From JAWHTC01 sp032586155 (GTDB lineage Bacteria; Pseudomonadota; Alphaproteobacteria; Rhodobacterales; Rhodobacteraceae): a stretch of DNA of 64,000 bases. How positions within the stretch are numbered: the first letter of the stretch is position 1; every line of letters starts with the position of its first letter. Positions 42,382-50,321 of this stretch are shown piece by piece. The DNA lies in contig NZ_JAWHTC010000001.1 of assembly GCF_032586155.1 (NCBI RefSeq), positions 682,001 through 746,000 of the forward strand, in the 5' to 3' direction. The position numbers were made by a program, and so were the translations under genes. The notes under the pieces were generated by a model. The model was not told where the DNA came from. It saw only the letters and a program-made list of their open reading frames with translations, and searched no databases.

Positions 42382-42741
42382 CTAGCCCGAGGCACAGGAG
42401 ATACAACGCGTCACGGCTGGATCGAATGCAAGCCTGCCGGGCGCGATTTCTTCACCGCAATCCTCACAATAGCCGAATTCGTCTTCGTCCATCCGTGTGA
42501 GTGCAGCCCGCAGGCATGAGTCTTCGGCATCGCGTCGCGCCTGTGTTGCCCGGGCCATGGCTTGGTTCTGAAGCGCGTCCATCCGTGACAACCGCCCGAC
42601 GGACTGTTGATCCAGTTCGACCGTTTTCTGACCGTCCTGACCCAAGGTGTTTTCGTTCCTCAACTCGGCCAGGCGGGTCTCGATCAATTGGCGGAAGCGT
42701 GAGAGTTCGGCATTATTCAAATCGCTTATCCCCGTGTTCAC
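42382..42741 (-). CDS. DksA/TraR-family zinc-finger protein
   Basis: A 119-aa protein with an N-terminal coiled coil (FRQLIETRLAELRNENTLGQ, then LSRMDALQNQAMARATQARR) and a C-terminal four-Cys zinc finger (CEDCG and CISC). It matches the DksA/TraR group, which binds the RNA polymerase secondary channel and tunes transcription with ppGpp. It lacks several residues typical of the E. coli DksA tip, so its effect may differ. It is divergent from cysE and convergent with the GTA remnant. Confidence 0.8.
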   Translation of the reverse strand: MNTGISDLNNAELSRFRQLIETRLAELRNENTLGQDGQKTVELDQQSVGRLSRMDALQNQAMARATQARRDAEDSCLRAALTRMDEDEFGYCEDCGEEIAPGRLAFDPAVTRCISCASG

Positions 42742-42805
42742 GGCTTTGCATTTGGTCTAAAGCCCCTATCTAGGGTAGAGTGACCGCCAAAGAGGGTGAA
42801 TGCAA

Positions 42806-43615
42806 ATGGCTGAAACGCGCAAAAATCTGGCCGAGCTTGATCCGGTCTGGGCCCAACTGGTCGAAGAGGCCGAGAAGGCCGTCAAGGACGAGCCGCTTCT
42901 GGGCGGGCTGATTCATTCCAGTGTGCTCTATCATGGCTCGCTTAAACGCGCCTTGTCCTATCGGATTTCGATGAAACTGGCCTCGGGGGACATGCCCGAG
43001 CAGTTGATCCGGGAAATCTGTGACGAGGCGCATGATTCCGATCCTTCGCTGGAACTGGCGGCGCGCGCGGATATCGCCGCGGTGTTTGATCGTGATCCTG
43101 CGTGCCATCGCTTCCTGCAACCGCTTTTGTTTTTCAAAGGCTTCCAAGCGGTGCAAGCCTATCGCGTGGCGCATTGGCTGTGGAACACAGGGCGCAAGGA
43201 CCTGGCGTATTTCCTCCAAATGCGTGTGTCCGAGGTATTTAGCATCGACATTCACCCCGCCGCCAAGATCGGCAAGGGGCTGATGATCGACCATGCCCAT
43301 TCCATTGTGATCGGCGAAACGGCGGTGGTGGGGGACAATGTCTCGCTATTGCATTCGGTTACTTTGGGCGGGACCGGTAAGGAAGACGAAGACCGGCATC
43401 CCAAAATTGGGAATGGCGTTCTGATCGGCGCCGGAGCCAAGGTTCTGGGCAATATCAAGGTGGGCAATTGCTCGCGCATTGCAGCTGGTTCGGTAGTGCT
43501 GACCGAGGTGCCCGCTCAGAAGACCGTGGCCGGGGTGCCGGCACGGATCGTGGGCGAGGCCGGCTGCGATCAGCCGGCGATCACCATGGACCAAGTTTTG
43601 AAGAGTGGCCCTTAA
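42806..43615 (+). CDS. cysE: Serine O-acetyltransferase
   Basis: A 269-aa enzyme that makes O-acetylserine for cysteine synthesis. An N-terminal helical part (about residues 1-140) precedes a left-handed beta-helix with hexapeptide repeats (IGKGLMIDHAHSIVIGETAVVG, then IGNGVLIGAGAKVLGNIKVG). The catalytic His is in DHAHSIVIG. I prefer ATG 42806, spaced 9 bases from GAGGG; ATG 42800 adds two residues. Confidence 0.92.
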   Translation: MAETRKNLAELDPVWAQLVEEAEKAVKDEPLLGGLIHSSVLYHGSLKRALSYRISMKLASGDMPEQLIREICDEAHDSDPSLELAARADIAAVFDRDPACHRFLQPLLFFKGFQAVQAYRVAHWLWNTGRKDLAYFLQMRVSEVFSIDIHPAAKIGKGLMIDHAHSIVIGETAVVGDNVSLLHSVTLGGTGKEDEDRHPKIGNGVLIGAGAKVLGNIKVGNCSRIAAGSVVLTEVPAQKTVAGVPARIVGEAGCDQPAITMDQVLKSGP

Positions 43616-43633
43616 GCCACTGGGATAAAGTGA

Positions 43634-43662
43634 AGAAGGGCGTTCTTTTGAGCGCCTTTTAC
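43634..43662. terminator. Possible bidirectional terminator between cysE and M20 peptidase genes
   Basis: A short imperfect hairpin (AAGGGCGTTC with GAGCGCCTT) lies between the convergent genes, flanked by a T-run on the plus strand. Stem has a bulge and one wobble. Confidence 0.4.
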
Positions 43663-45032
43663 GTCGTGAGCGCGTCAAGGATGCGCGCCCAGCTACGCAT
43701 GCCCTTGTGGAAGCTTTCCATGTTGTATTTCTCGTTCGGTGAATGAATCTGGTCATCGTCGCGGCCAAAGCCGATTAGCATCGAATCCATCCCTAGAAGT
43801 TCCTTGAAATATCCGGCAATCGGGATCGATCCGCCGCAGCCGATATAGGCCGCCTTGTCAGGCCATTCGTCTGAGAGAGCGTTCAGAGCTTTTTCAAATG
43901 CCGGGTTTTCCACAGACATTTGCGACGCGGCGGATCCCTTTTCGGTACGATAATCCACCGTGAATCCATCCGGCAGCTTGCTTTCAAGGTAGGTGCGGAA
44001 GGATTTGCGGATCGCATCCGGGTCCTGCGTGCCGACCAGCCGGAAGCTGAGCTTGGCACTGGCCTCGCTGGGCAGAACGGTCTTGAAACCATCGCCAGTA
44101 TAGCCGCCCCAAATCCCGTTCACATCACAGGTTGGGCGCGACCAGATCTGTTCCAGCGGTGTGCGGTCCTGCTCGCCCGCCGGTTCTTTCAATCCGACAT
44201 CGCCGAGAAATGTCTCGTGATCGAAATTCAGACCTTGCCATTGGGCCCTGATCGCGTCGGACAGTTCCGGCACACCATCGTAGAAGCCAGGCAGGGTGAT
44301 CCGCCCGGTGTCATCCTGAAGCCCGGCCAGGATGTTTGACAAAACTCGAATGGGGTTCATCGCCAGACCGCCATACATGCCCGAATGGAGATCCCGAGAC
44401 GGGCCGGTGATGGTGAAATCTTCACCCAGAAGCCCGCGTAGCATGGTGGTGATCGCCGGCACCTTGCTCTCAAACAGGCCTGTGTCGCAGATTAAGGCGA
44501 TGTCAGCGGTCAATTCTTCGGCGTTTTCCTCGAGGAATGGCACAAGGGAAGGGGACCCGGATTCCTCCTCGCCTTCGAAGAGGAAGGTGATGCGGCACGG
44601 CAGGCTGCCATGCTCGGCTGTCCACGCCCGGCAGGCCTCGACAAAGGTCATCAACTGCCCCTTGTCATCTGAACTGCCGCGTCCACGGATCACTGTGCCC
44701 TGATCGGTCTCTTCCAGCGCGGGGTCAAACGGATCACGGTCCCACAGGTCCAGCGGGTCCACCGGCTGCACATCGTAATGGCCGTAAAACAGCAGGTGCG
44801 GCCCGTCGCCTTCGACATGGCCCACCACCATTGGGTGTCCGGCGGTCGGGCGTTTCGAGGCATCTACCCCGAGACTCTGCAGATCCGCCACAAGCCAATC
44901 GGCGGCGGCATCGCAATCGGCCTTGTAGGCCGGGTCGGTCGAAACAGATGGGATGCGAAGAAGATCAAAAAGTCGGTTCGTGGCGGCCGACAGATCGGAA
45001 TCGAGGCGGGAAAGAACGGGGTCAAGTGTCAT
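43659..45032 (-). CDS. M20 family dipeptidase
   Basis: A 457-aa di-zinc peptidase. FYGHYDVQPVDPLDLWDRDPF holds the first metal His and Asp, RGSSDDKGQL the bridging Asp, and FLFEGEEESGSPSL the catalytic Glu and third ligand. HSGMYGGLAMNPI marks the lid domain. It probably cleaves dipeptides; exact substrate unknown. Confidence 0.92.
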   Translation of the reverse strand: MTLDPVLSRLDSDLSAATNRLFDLLRIPSVSTDPAYKADCDAAADWLVADLQSLGVDASKRPTAGHPMVVGHVEGDGPHLLFYGHYDVQPVDPLDLWDRDPFDPALEETDQGTVIRGRGSSDDKGQLMTFVEACRAWTAEHGSLPCRITFLFEGEEESGSPSLVPFLEENAEELTADIALICDTGLFESKVPAITTMLRGLLGEDFTITGPSRDLHSGMYGGLAMNPIRVLSNILAGLQDDTGRITLPGFYDGVPELSDAIRAQWQGLNFDHETFLGDVGLKEPAGEQDRTPLEQIWSRPTCDVNGIWGGYTGDGFKTVLPSEASAKLSFRLVGTQDPDAIRKSFRTYLESKLPDGFTVDYRTEKGSAASQMSVENPAFEKALNALSDEWPDKAAYIGCGGSIPIAGYFKELLGMDSMLIGFGRDDDQIHSPNEKYNMESFHKGMRSWARILDALTT

Positions 45033-45131
45033 GGAGGGCTCCGGTTCGGTGTCAGCCGGACTGTATCAGTGGGAATATCGGTGTCCAGCAGACCGTCGCG
45101 GAACGGAAAAAGCCGTGAGAATGAAAAAACC

Positions 45132-45145
45132 TTGATATCGGTCAA
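45132..45145 (+). promoter_or_regulatory. FNR/FnrL box upstream of hemA
   Basis: TTGATATCGGTCAA matches the alphaproteobacterial FnrL consensus TTGAY-N4-RTCAA at every fixed position. It is 147 bases upstream of the hemA GTG. FnrL is known to control hemA in Rhodobacter, linking tetrapyrrole supply to oxygen. It also lies about 100 bases upstream of the divergent peptidase gene, but hemA is the likelier target. Confidence 0.8.
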
Positions 45146-45170
45146 TTATCCAGGTCGCGGCAAATTGTAA

Positions 45171-45248
45171 CCTGTTCTCAAGGAATCGGCTGGGATATAC
45201 CAGTCGGAATATGCGAACAGGGCGTGAGGCCCTTTTTTGGTGGGGCCT
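45171..45248 (+). ncRNA. Folded hemA leader with competing hairpins
   Basis: CCTGTTC (45171-45177) pairs with GAACAGG (45215-45221); inside it CGGCTGG (45187-45193) pairs with CCAGTCG (45200-45206). AGGGC-GTGAG-GCCCT (45219-45233) plus TTTTTT forms an intrinsic terminator. AGGCCC (45227-45232) pairs with GGGCCT (45243-45248). The terminator shares bases with both the outer stem and the last hairpin, so they exclude each other, as in an attenuator. Alternatively this is a short stand-alone RNA ending at the T-run. Family unknown. Confidence 0.5.
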
Positions 45249-45291
45249 GACAAACCGCTTGCTAAAAAACATGACTTGAAGGGGATGTCGC

Positions 45292-46515
45292 GTGGACTAT
45301 ACGGCTCAGTTGGACAAAGCGATCAATCAATTGCACGAAGAAGGTCGTTATCGGACTTTCATTGATATTGAACGCGAAAAAGGCAACTTCCCGCATGCCA
45401 TGTGGCGGCGTCCGGACGGCAGTGAGCAGCCGATCACCGTTTGGTGCGGCAACGATTACCTTGGCATGGGGCAGCACCCGACGGTGATTGCCGCGATGCA
45501 CGAAGCCATCGATGCCACTGGCGCCGGTTCGGGCGGGACTCGCAACATTTCCGGCACTACCGTCTATCACAAGCGGCTCGAGGCCGAACTGGCCGATCTG
45601 CACGGCAAAGAGGCGGCGTTGATCTTTACCTCTGCCTATATCGCCAATGATGCGACGCTTTCGACCCTGCCCAAACTGTTCCCCGGCCTGATTATCTATT
45701 CGGATGCGTTGAACCATGCCTCGATGATCGAAGGGGTGCGCCGCAACGGCGGCAACAAGCGTATCTTCCGTCACAACGATGTTGAACATCTGCGCGAGTT
45801 GCTCGAGGCCGACGATCCCGCGGCACCCAAGCTGATAGCCTTTGAATCGGTTTATTCTATGGACGGTGATTTCGGCCCTATCGAGGAAATCTGCGATCTG
45901 GCGGATGAGTTCAATGCACTGACCTATATCGACGAAGTTCACGCGGTGGGCATGTATGGCCCGCGCGGGGCAGGAATTGCCGAACGTGACCGCCTGATGC
46001 ACCGTCTCGACATCATCAATGGCACCCTGGCCAAGGCCTATGGCGTCATGGGCGGCTATATCGCCGCTTCGGCCAAGATGGTGGATGCAATCCGCTCCTA
46101 TGCTCCTGGCTTCATCTTCTCGACCTCGCTTGCTCCGGCTATTGCGGCGGGTGCTACAGCCAGCGTGAAACACTTGAAATCGGATCAGGCCCTGCGTGAA
46201 AAGCACCAGGAGCAGGCAAAGATCCTCAAAACTCGCCTCAAGGGTCTGGGCTTGCCGATCATCGACCACGGTTCGCATATCGTGCCGGTGATTGTGGGCG
46301 ATCCAGTGCATACCAAGAAGCTCAGCGACATGCTGCTTGAGAACTATGGTATTTATGTTCAACCGATCAATTTCCCGACCGTGCCGCGCGGCACCGAGCG
46401 TCTTCGCTTTACCCCATCTCCAGTGCACGGACCCGACGAGATGGACAAGCTGGTCAGGGCCATGGACGAGCTGTGGTCGCATTGTGCGCTGAATCGTGCC
46501 GAAATGACCGCCTGA
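45292..46515 (+). CDS. hemA: 5-aminolevulinate synthase
   Basis: A 407-aa PLP enzyme that condenses glycine and succinyl-CoA, the first step of tetrapyrrole synthesis in alphaproteobacteria. GTG 45292 follows GAAGGGGA. The PLP lysine is Lys248 in GTLAKAYG. GTRNISGTTVYH and YIDEVHAVGMYG are also canonical. Upstream sit an FNR box and a folded leader, so oxygen control is expected. It feeds heme (see the ccm cluster) and corrin synthesis (cbiD, cobK). Confidence 0.97.
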   Translation: MDYTAQLDKAINQLHEEGRYRTFIDIEREKGNFPHAMWRRPDGSEQPITVWCGNDYLGMGQHPTVIAAMHEAIDATGAGSGGTRNISGTTVYHKRLEAELADLHGKEAALIFTSAYIANDATLSTLPKLFPGLIIYSDALNHASMIEGVRRNGGNKRIFRHNDVEHLRELLEADDPAAPKLIAFESVYSMDGDFGPIEEICDLADEFNALTYIDEVHAVGMYGPRGAGIAERDRLMHRLDIINGTLAKAYGVMGGYIAASAKMVDAIRSYAPGFIFSTSLAPAIAAGATASVKHLKSDQALREKHQEQAKILKTRLKGLGLPIIDHGSHIVPVIVGDPVHTKKLSDMLLENYGIYVQPINFPTVPRGTERLRFTPSPVHGPDEMDKLVRAMDELWSHCALNRAEMTA

Positions 46516-46623
46516 TCGGGTGGAGATATCCACAGGCACTTGCTTTATGCTATGGATATGCCATGAGAAATCACGAGTCGCCCTAGGGATGAGGTGCGAT
46601 TCGGTTTTGAATGGGGCAGGGTG

Positions 46624-47826
46624 ATGATCGGGCGCAAATGCAAGCGCGAAGCGACGACCGAAACCGTTGAACCGAAATGGTTCGACGATTTCGACCTGCG
46701 CCTTGGCGATGTGATGCGCGGCGAACGTGCCACGTTGGGCAAATCGCTACTTGATGTTCAGCGTGATCTGCGGATCAAAGCCGCTTATATCGCCGCCATC
46801 GAAAACGCCGACCCCTCCGCCTTTGATACACCGGGCTTCATTGCCGGTTATGTACGCTCTTATGCGCGTTATCTGGGCATGGACCCGGATAAGGCCTTTG
46901 CTGCTTTCTGTGCAGAAAGCGGGTTCTCGACGGCCCACGGCATGTCAGCCGCTGCTTCGACAATCCGCAAGCCCGAGGATGATATCCGTGGCAGCGGCCT
47001 TGGCCGGGCCGAGCAAGACCCGCTGATAAGTGGCGGACTGGGATATGTATCGGCCGCTGATGGTATCCTGTCGCGGATTGATCCGCGCGCCGTCGGCTCG
47101 CTGATTGTGCTCTGTGCCCTAATCGGCGCGCTGGGCTTTGGTGGTTGGACAGTCCTGAATGAGGTGCAGCGTGTCCAGGTCGCCCCGGTTGAACATACAC
47201 CGACCGTTCTGGCCGAACTAGATCCGCTGGCATCCGTTGCCCCTGCACAGCCGGATTCTTCTGCCGCAAGCACAGCTATGGGTGTGTTTTCACCTCCCGC
47301 TGATGCGCTGGATCGGCTCTATCGCCCGCAAGCTCTGGACGAGCCGGTGCTGGTGGCGCGTGATGCGCCGATCTCGACGCTCGACCCGTCCTCGATCGGG
47401 ACCTTTGCACGCGAAGAAGCCACGCCTGCGCCGCAGATGGCCGCAGCGGACTCGGCTCCGGCAACTCCGCAAGTAATTGCCGATCGTCCGCAAGGGGTGA
47501 CTTTGTTCGCCGTGCGCCCGGCCTGGATAAAGGTTAGTGCTGCGGACGGTACAGTTCTATTCGAGAAAACTCTGGATGCAGGAGAGGAATACGAGGTTCC
47601 TGCAGGAGCGCAATCACCGGTTCTGCGCGCTGGAATGTCAGGGTCGATTTATTTCGAGGTGGACGGCGATCTTTACGGTCCGGCCGGGCAGGGCACAAAA
47701 ACAGTGCGTAACTTGTCTATGGCGCGGGCTGATCTTGTCGAAAACTACCAGCTTGCCGATTTCTCCCAGGATCCAGAGTTGTCGCGGGTTGTTGAGGCAT
47801 TGGGTCTGCAAACACCGCAAGAGTGA
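46624..47826 (+). CDS. RodZ-like HTH membrane protein with DUF4115 tail
   Basis: A 400-aa protein. An N-terminal HTH_25 domain (about residues 20-95, SLLDVQRDLRIKAAYIAAIE) precedes a TM helix at about 160-180 (VLCALIGALGFGGWTVL), a Pro/Ala-rich linker, and a C-terminal DUF4115 beta domain (FAVRPAWIKVSAADGTVLFE). This is the RodZ architecture: RodZ links MreB to the cell-wall elongation machinery. The next gene is ispG, a common rodZ neighbour. I prefer ATG 46624 to the upstream ATG 46594. Confidence 0.85.
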   Translation: MIGRKCKREATTETVEPKWFDDFDLRLGDVMRGERATLGKSLLDVQRDLRIKAAYIAAIENADPSAFDTPGFIAGYVRSYARYLGMDPDKAFAAFCAESGFSTAHGMSAAASTIRKPEDDIRGSGLGRAEQDPLISGGLGYVSAADGILSRIDPRAVGSLIVLCALIGALGFGGWTVLNEVQRVQVAPVEHTPTVLAELDPLASVAPAQPDSSAASTAMGVFSPPADALDRLYRPQALDEPVLVARDAPISTLDPSSIGTFAREEATPAPQMAAADSAPATPQVIADRPQGVTLFAVRPAWIKVSAADGTVLFEKTLDAGEEYEVPAGAQSPVLRAGMSGSIYFEVDGDLYGPAGQGTKTVRNLSMARADLVENYQLADFSQDPELSRVVEALGLQTPQE

Positions 47827-47901
47827 CCGGCTGACATTGCAGCGCCTACAAAGGCGGTCTATCTACATCCCGACAACGTGATCAGCCGGAAAGAACCGTC
47901 C

Positions 47902-49029
47902 ATGACGCATAACCCCGTCCGCCCGTGGCGCGATATCGAACGTCGTAAAAGCCGCCAGATTTACGTGGGCAACGTTCCGGTTGGGGGCGATGCGCCGATT
48001 GCCGTGCAGACTATGACCAACACACCGACTACGGACGTGGCTGCCACCGTGGCGCAGATCCAGGCCGCTGCTGAGGCAGGTGCCGACCTGGTGCGAGTCT
48101 CGGTCCCCGACGAGGCCTCGTCCAAGGCGCTGAAGGAGATCGTGGCGGAAAGCCCGGTGCCGATCATTGCTGATATACACTTTCACTATCGCCGCGGCAT
48201 CGAAGCCGCGGAAGCCGGAGCCGCCTGCCTGCGGATCAACCCCGGCAATATCGGCAGCGAGGACCGGGTGCGTGAGGTGATCGCGGCTGCACGGGACCAC
48301 AAGTGCTCGATCCGGATCGGGGTCAATGCCGGTAGCCTGGAAAAGCATCTGCTTGATAAATATGGCGAACCTTGCCCGGCGGCGATGGTTGAGAGTGGAC
48401 TCGACCATATCCGTATCCTGCAGGACCATGATTTCCACGAGTTCAAGATTTCGCTCAAGGCGTCAGATGTTTTCATGACCGCCGCCGCCTATCAGCAACT
48501 GGCCGACGCCACCGATGCGCCGCTCCACATCGGTGTGACCGAAGCAGGCGGCTTCGTGTCGGGCACGATCAAGAGCGCCATTGGCCTGGGCAATCTACTA
48601 TGGTCCGGGATCGGTGACACGCTTCGCGTGTCGTTGTCCGCGGACCCGGTGGAGGAGGTTAAGGTCGGGTTTGAAATCCTCAAATCCCTTGGTCTGCGTC
48701 ATCGCGGGGTGAACATCATTTCCTGCCCGTCCTGCGCCCGTCAGGGGTTCGATGTGATCAAGACGGTGGAGACACTGGAAAACCGGTTGGCGCATATCCA
48801 CACGCCAATGAGCCTGTCGATCATCGGCTGCGTGGTGAATGGTCCGGGTGAGGCATTGATGACCGATGTCGGGTTCACCGGCGGCGGGGCTGGCGCAGGC
48901 ATGGTCTATCTGGCAGGCAAGCAGGATCATAAGCTCGACAACGAAAAGATGGTCGATCACATTGTGGAACTGGTCGAGAACCGGGCCGCCGAAATCGATG
49001 CCGCTGGGAAGGCCGGGAGCGAGGCTTGA
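47902..49029 (+). CDS. ispG: HMB-PP synthase IspG (GcpE)
   Basis: A 375-aa [4Fe-4S] enzyme of the MEP isoprenoid pathway. ATG 47902 gives MTHNPVRPWRDIERRKSRQI. The N-terminal TIM-barrel holds VQTMTNTPTTD and the cluster ligands appear in SCPSCARQGFDV, with the third Cys and NGPGE in the C-terminal domain (IGCVVNGPGEALMTDVG). Follows the RodZ-like gene. Confidence 0.95.
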   Translation: MTHNPVRPWRDIERRKSRQIYVGNVPVGGDAPIAVQTMTNTPTTDVAATVAQIQAAAEAGADLVRVSVPDEASSKALKEIVAESPVPIIADIHFHYRRGIEAAEAGAACLRINPGNIGSEDRVREVIAAARDHKCSIRIGVNAGSLEKHLLDKYGEPCPAAMVESGLDHIRILQDHDFHEFKISLKASDVFMTAAAYQQLADATDAPLHIGVTEAGGFVSGTIKSAIGLGNLLWSGIGDTLRVSLSADPVEEVKVGFEILKSLGLRHRGVNIISCPSCARQGFDVIKTVETLENRLAHIHTPMSLSIIGCVVNGPGEALMTDVGFTGGGAGAGMVYLAGKQDHKLDNEKMVDHIVELVENRAAEIDAAGKAGSEA

Positions 49030-49560
49030 TCACTGGCCGGTGCGGTTCGCGAGATAGCGCTCCAGAACCGACTTCGGCATATGGCCGCGCAGCATCATCT
49101 TTGGAAAGACGTAGAAGGGAAGAGTGTCCGCCCCCATGATGCGGGCTAGCTCAGCATGGGTGTCTGTGTCCAGAAAACCAACGCGGAAATTGTACTGCGA
49201 AGACAAAGCTTCAAGCTCTCGCTTGGCGCGATTACAGTGGGCGCAACCGGGGCCAATGAATAGCGCGATGCGTTGCTCTGCGTTCTCAGGGCCGATACCC
49301 GGCAGGGTAGCGTCGAACAGGGTGCCTGACCATCTTCGGATCAGCTCCAGATCGCTGGCAATGTCGTCTTCATAGAGCGAGGGCGTCGGTTCGTGACGCT
49401 CCAGCAGTTCCGGAACAGAGGACAGTACCGCGCGAATCTCGGCGTGGAAAATTGCCCGCTCCACGTCTGTCAGTTTGGTGAAATCGGTATCTGCCCCGGC
49501 CGCCTTGGCATGGATCGCGCCACAAATAGCCAAGGCTGCAAGTGTTGCGCTTGGCCTCAC
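49030..49560 (-). CDS. Secreted thioredoxin-fold protein, DsbA-related, copy 2
   Basis: A 176-aa protein starting at GTG 49560 inside the dsbA stop (GTGA overlap). A signal peptide (about residues 1-20) is followed by a helical segment resembling that of its neighbour (LTDVERAIFHAEIRAVLSS) and a thioredoxin-like core with CAHC (GPGCAHCNRAKRELEALSS) and cis-Pro in ADTLPFYVF. It is shorter than the neighbour because the DsbA helical insertion is missing. Likely a partner or specialised oxidoreductase. Confidence 0.75.
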   Translation of the reverse strand: MRPSATLAALAICGAIHAKAAGADTDFTKLTDVERAIFHAEIRAVLSSVPELLERHEPTPSLYEDDIASDLELIRRWSGTLFDATLPGIGPENAEQRIALFIGPGCAHCNRAKRELEALSSQYNFRVGFLDTDTHAELARIMGADTLPFYVFPKMMLRGHMPKSVLERYLANRTGQ

Positions 49561-50306
49561 TGGTTCCGAACGTCGGCAACTAGACCCTGCATGCTTGCCA
49601 GCGGCAAGTAGCCACGCAACAGCTGGTCTCCGATCACGAATGTCGGGGTGCCGTTGATCTGCATCTGCTGACCTAGGGAACGGTTGGCGGTGATGACCAT
49701 GTTGACTTCGTCCGAATCCATCCGCGCGATCACCTCGTCGGCGTCCAGGCCGAGCGTGTTGGCGAGGCGGTGCAGCACAGGTGTCTCGGGCTTGCCCTTG
49801 AGTTTGATCAACGCCTCGGAGGCGGACTTGTAGGCGTCGTCCCCGGCAATTTGGCGCACGGCGATGGCGAATTGCGACGATCGGACGCTGTCTTCGCCCA
49901 GAATCGGGAATTCCTTGACGATGATGCGGATATTGCCGTCCTGGGAAATCAGCGCGGCGACCTCGTCATGGGCCTTGCGGCAATAGCCACAGCGGTAATC
50001 GACAAACTCGACCATGGTGATGTCGCCATTTAGGTTGCCCCCGGCCCAACTGTCCGGGTCATTGAAAAGGGCCTGACCGTGGGCGGCCACAAGCGTCTTG
50101 TCGTCAATCGCCTGCTGGGCGGCATCGCGCTGCTCCAATACGGCAACCGCTTCCATGATGACTTCGGGGTTATCGAGCAGATAGGCTCGAATCTCGGCGC
50201 GGAACGCCGCCCGTTCGGCATCTGTCATATCATTGAGGTCAAAGCTCTGTGCCGGACCGGCAAAAGCCAGTCCCAAGGCAAGAGCGGCGGCAAAATGGCG
50301 TTTCAT
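49557..50306 (-). CDS. DsbA-family disulfide oxidoreductase with N-terminal extension
   Basis: A 249-aa periplasmic protein (signal about 1-20, ending AQS). A helical N-terminal extension (MTDAERAAFRAEIRAYLLDNPEVIMEAV) of the ScsC type precedes a thioredoxin fold with CGYC (DYRCGYCRKA) and cis-Pro in INGTPTFVIGD. The extension suggests oligomerisation, as in ScsC, so isomerase activity is possible. Coupled to the protein above by a 4-base overlap. Confidence 0.88.
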   Translation of the reverse strand: MKRHFAAALALGLAFAGPAQSFDLNDMTDAERAAFRAEIRAYLLDNPEVIMEAVAVLEQRDAAQQAIDDKTLVAAHGQALFNDPDSWAGGNLNGDITMVEFVDYRCGYCRKAHDEVAALISQDGNIRIIVKEFPILGEDSVRSSQFAIAVRQIAGDDAYKSASEALIKLKGKPETPVLHRLANTLGLDADEVIARMDSDEVNMVITANRSLGQQMQINGTPTFVIGDQLLRGYLPLASMQGLVADVRNQ

Positions 50307-50321
50307 TTCAAGCGTCTCCAT

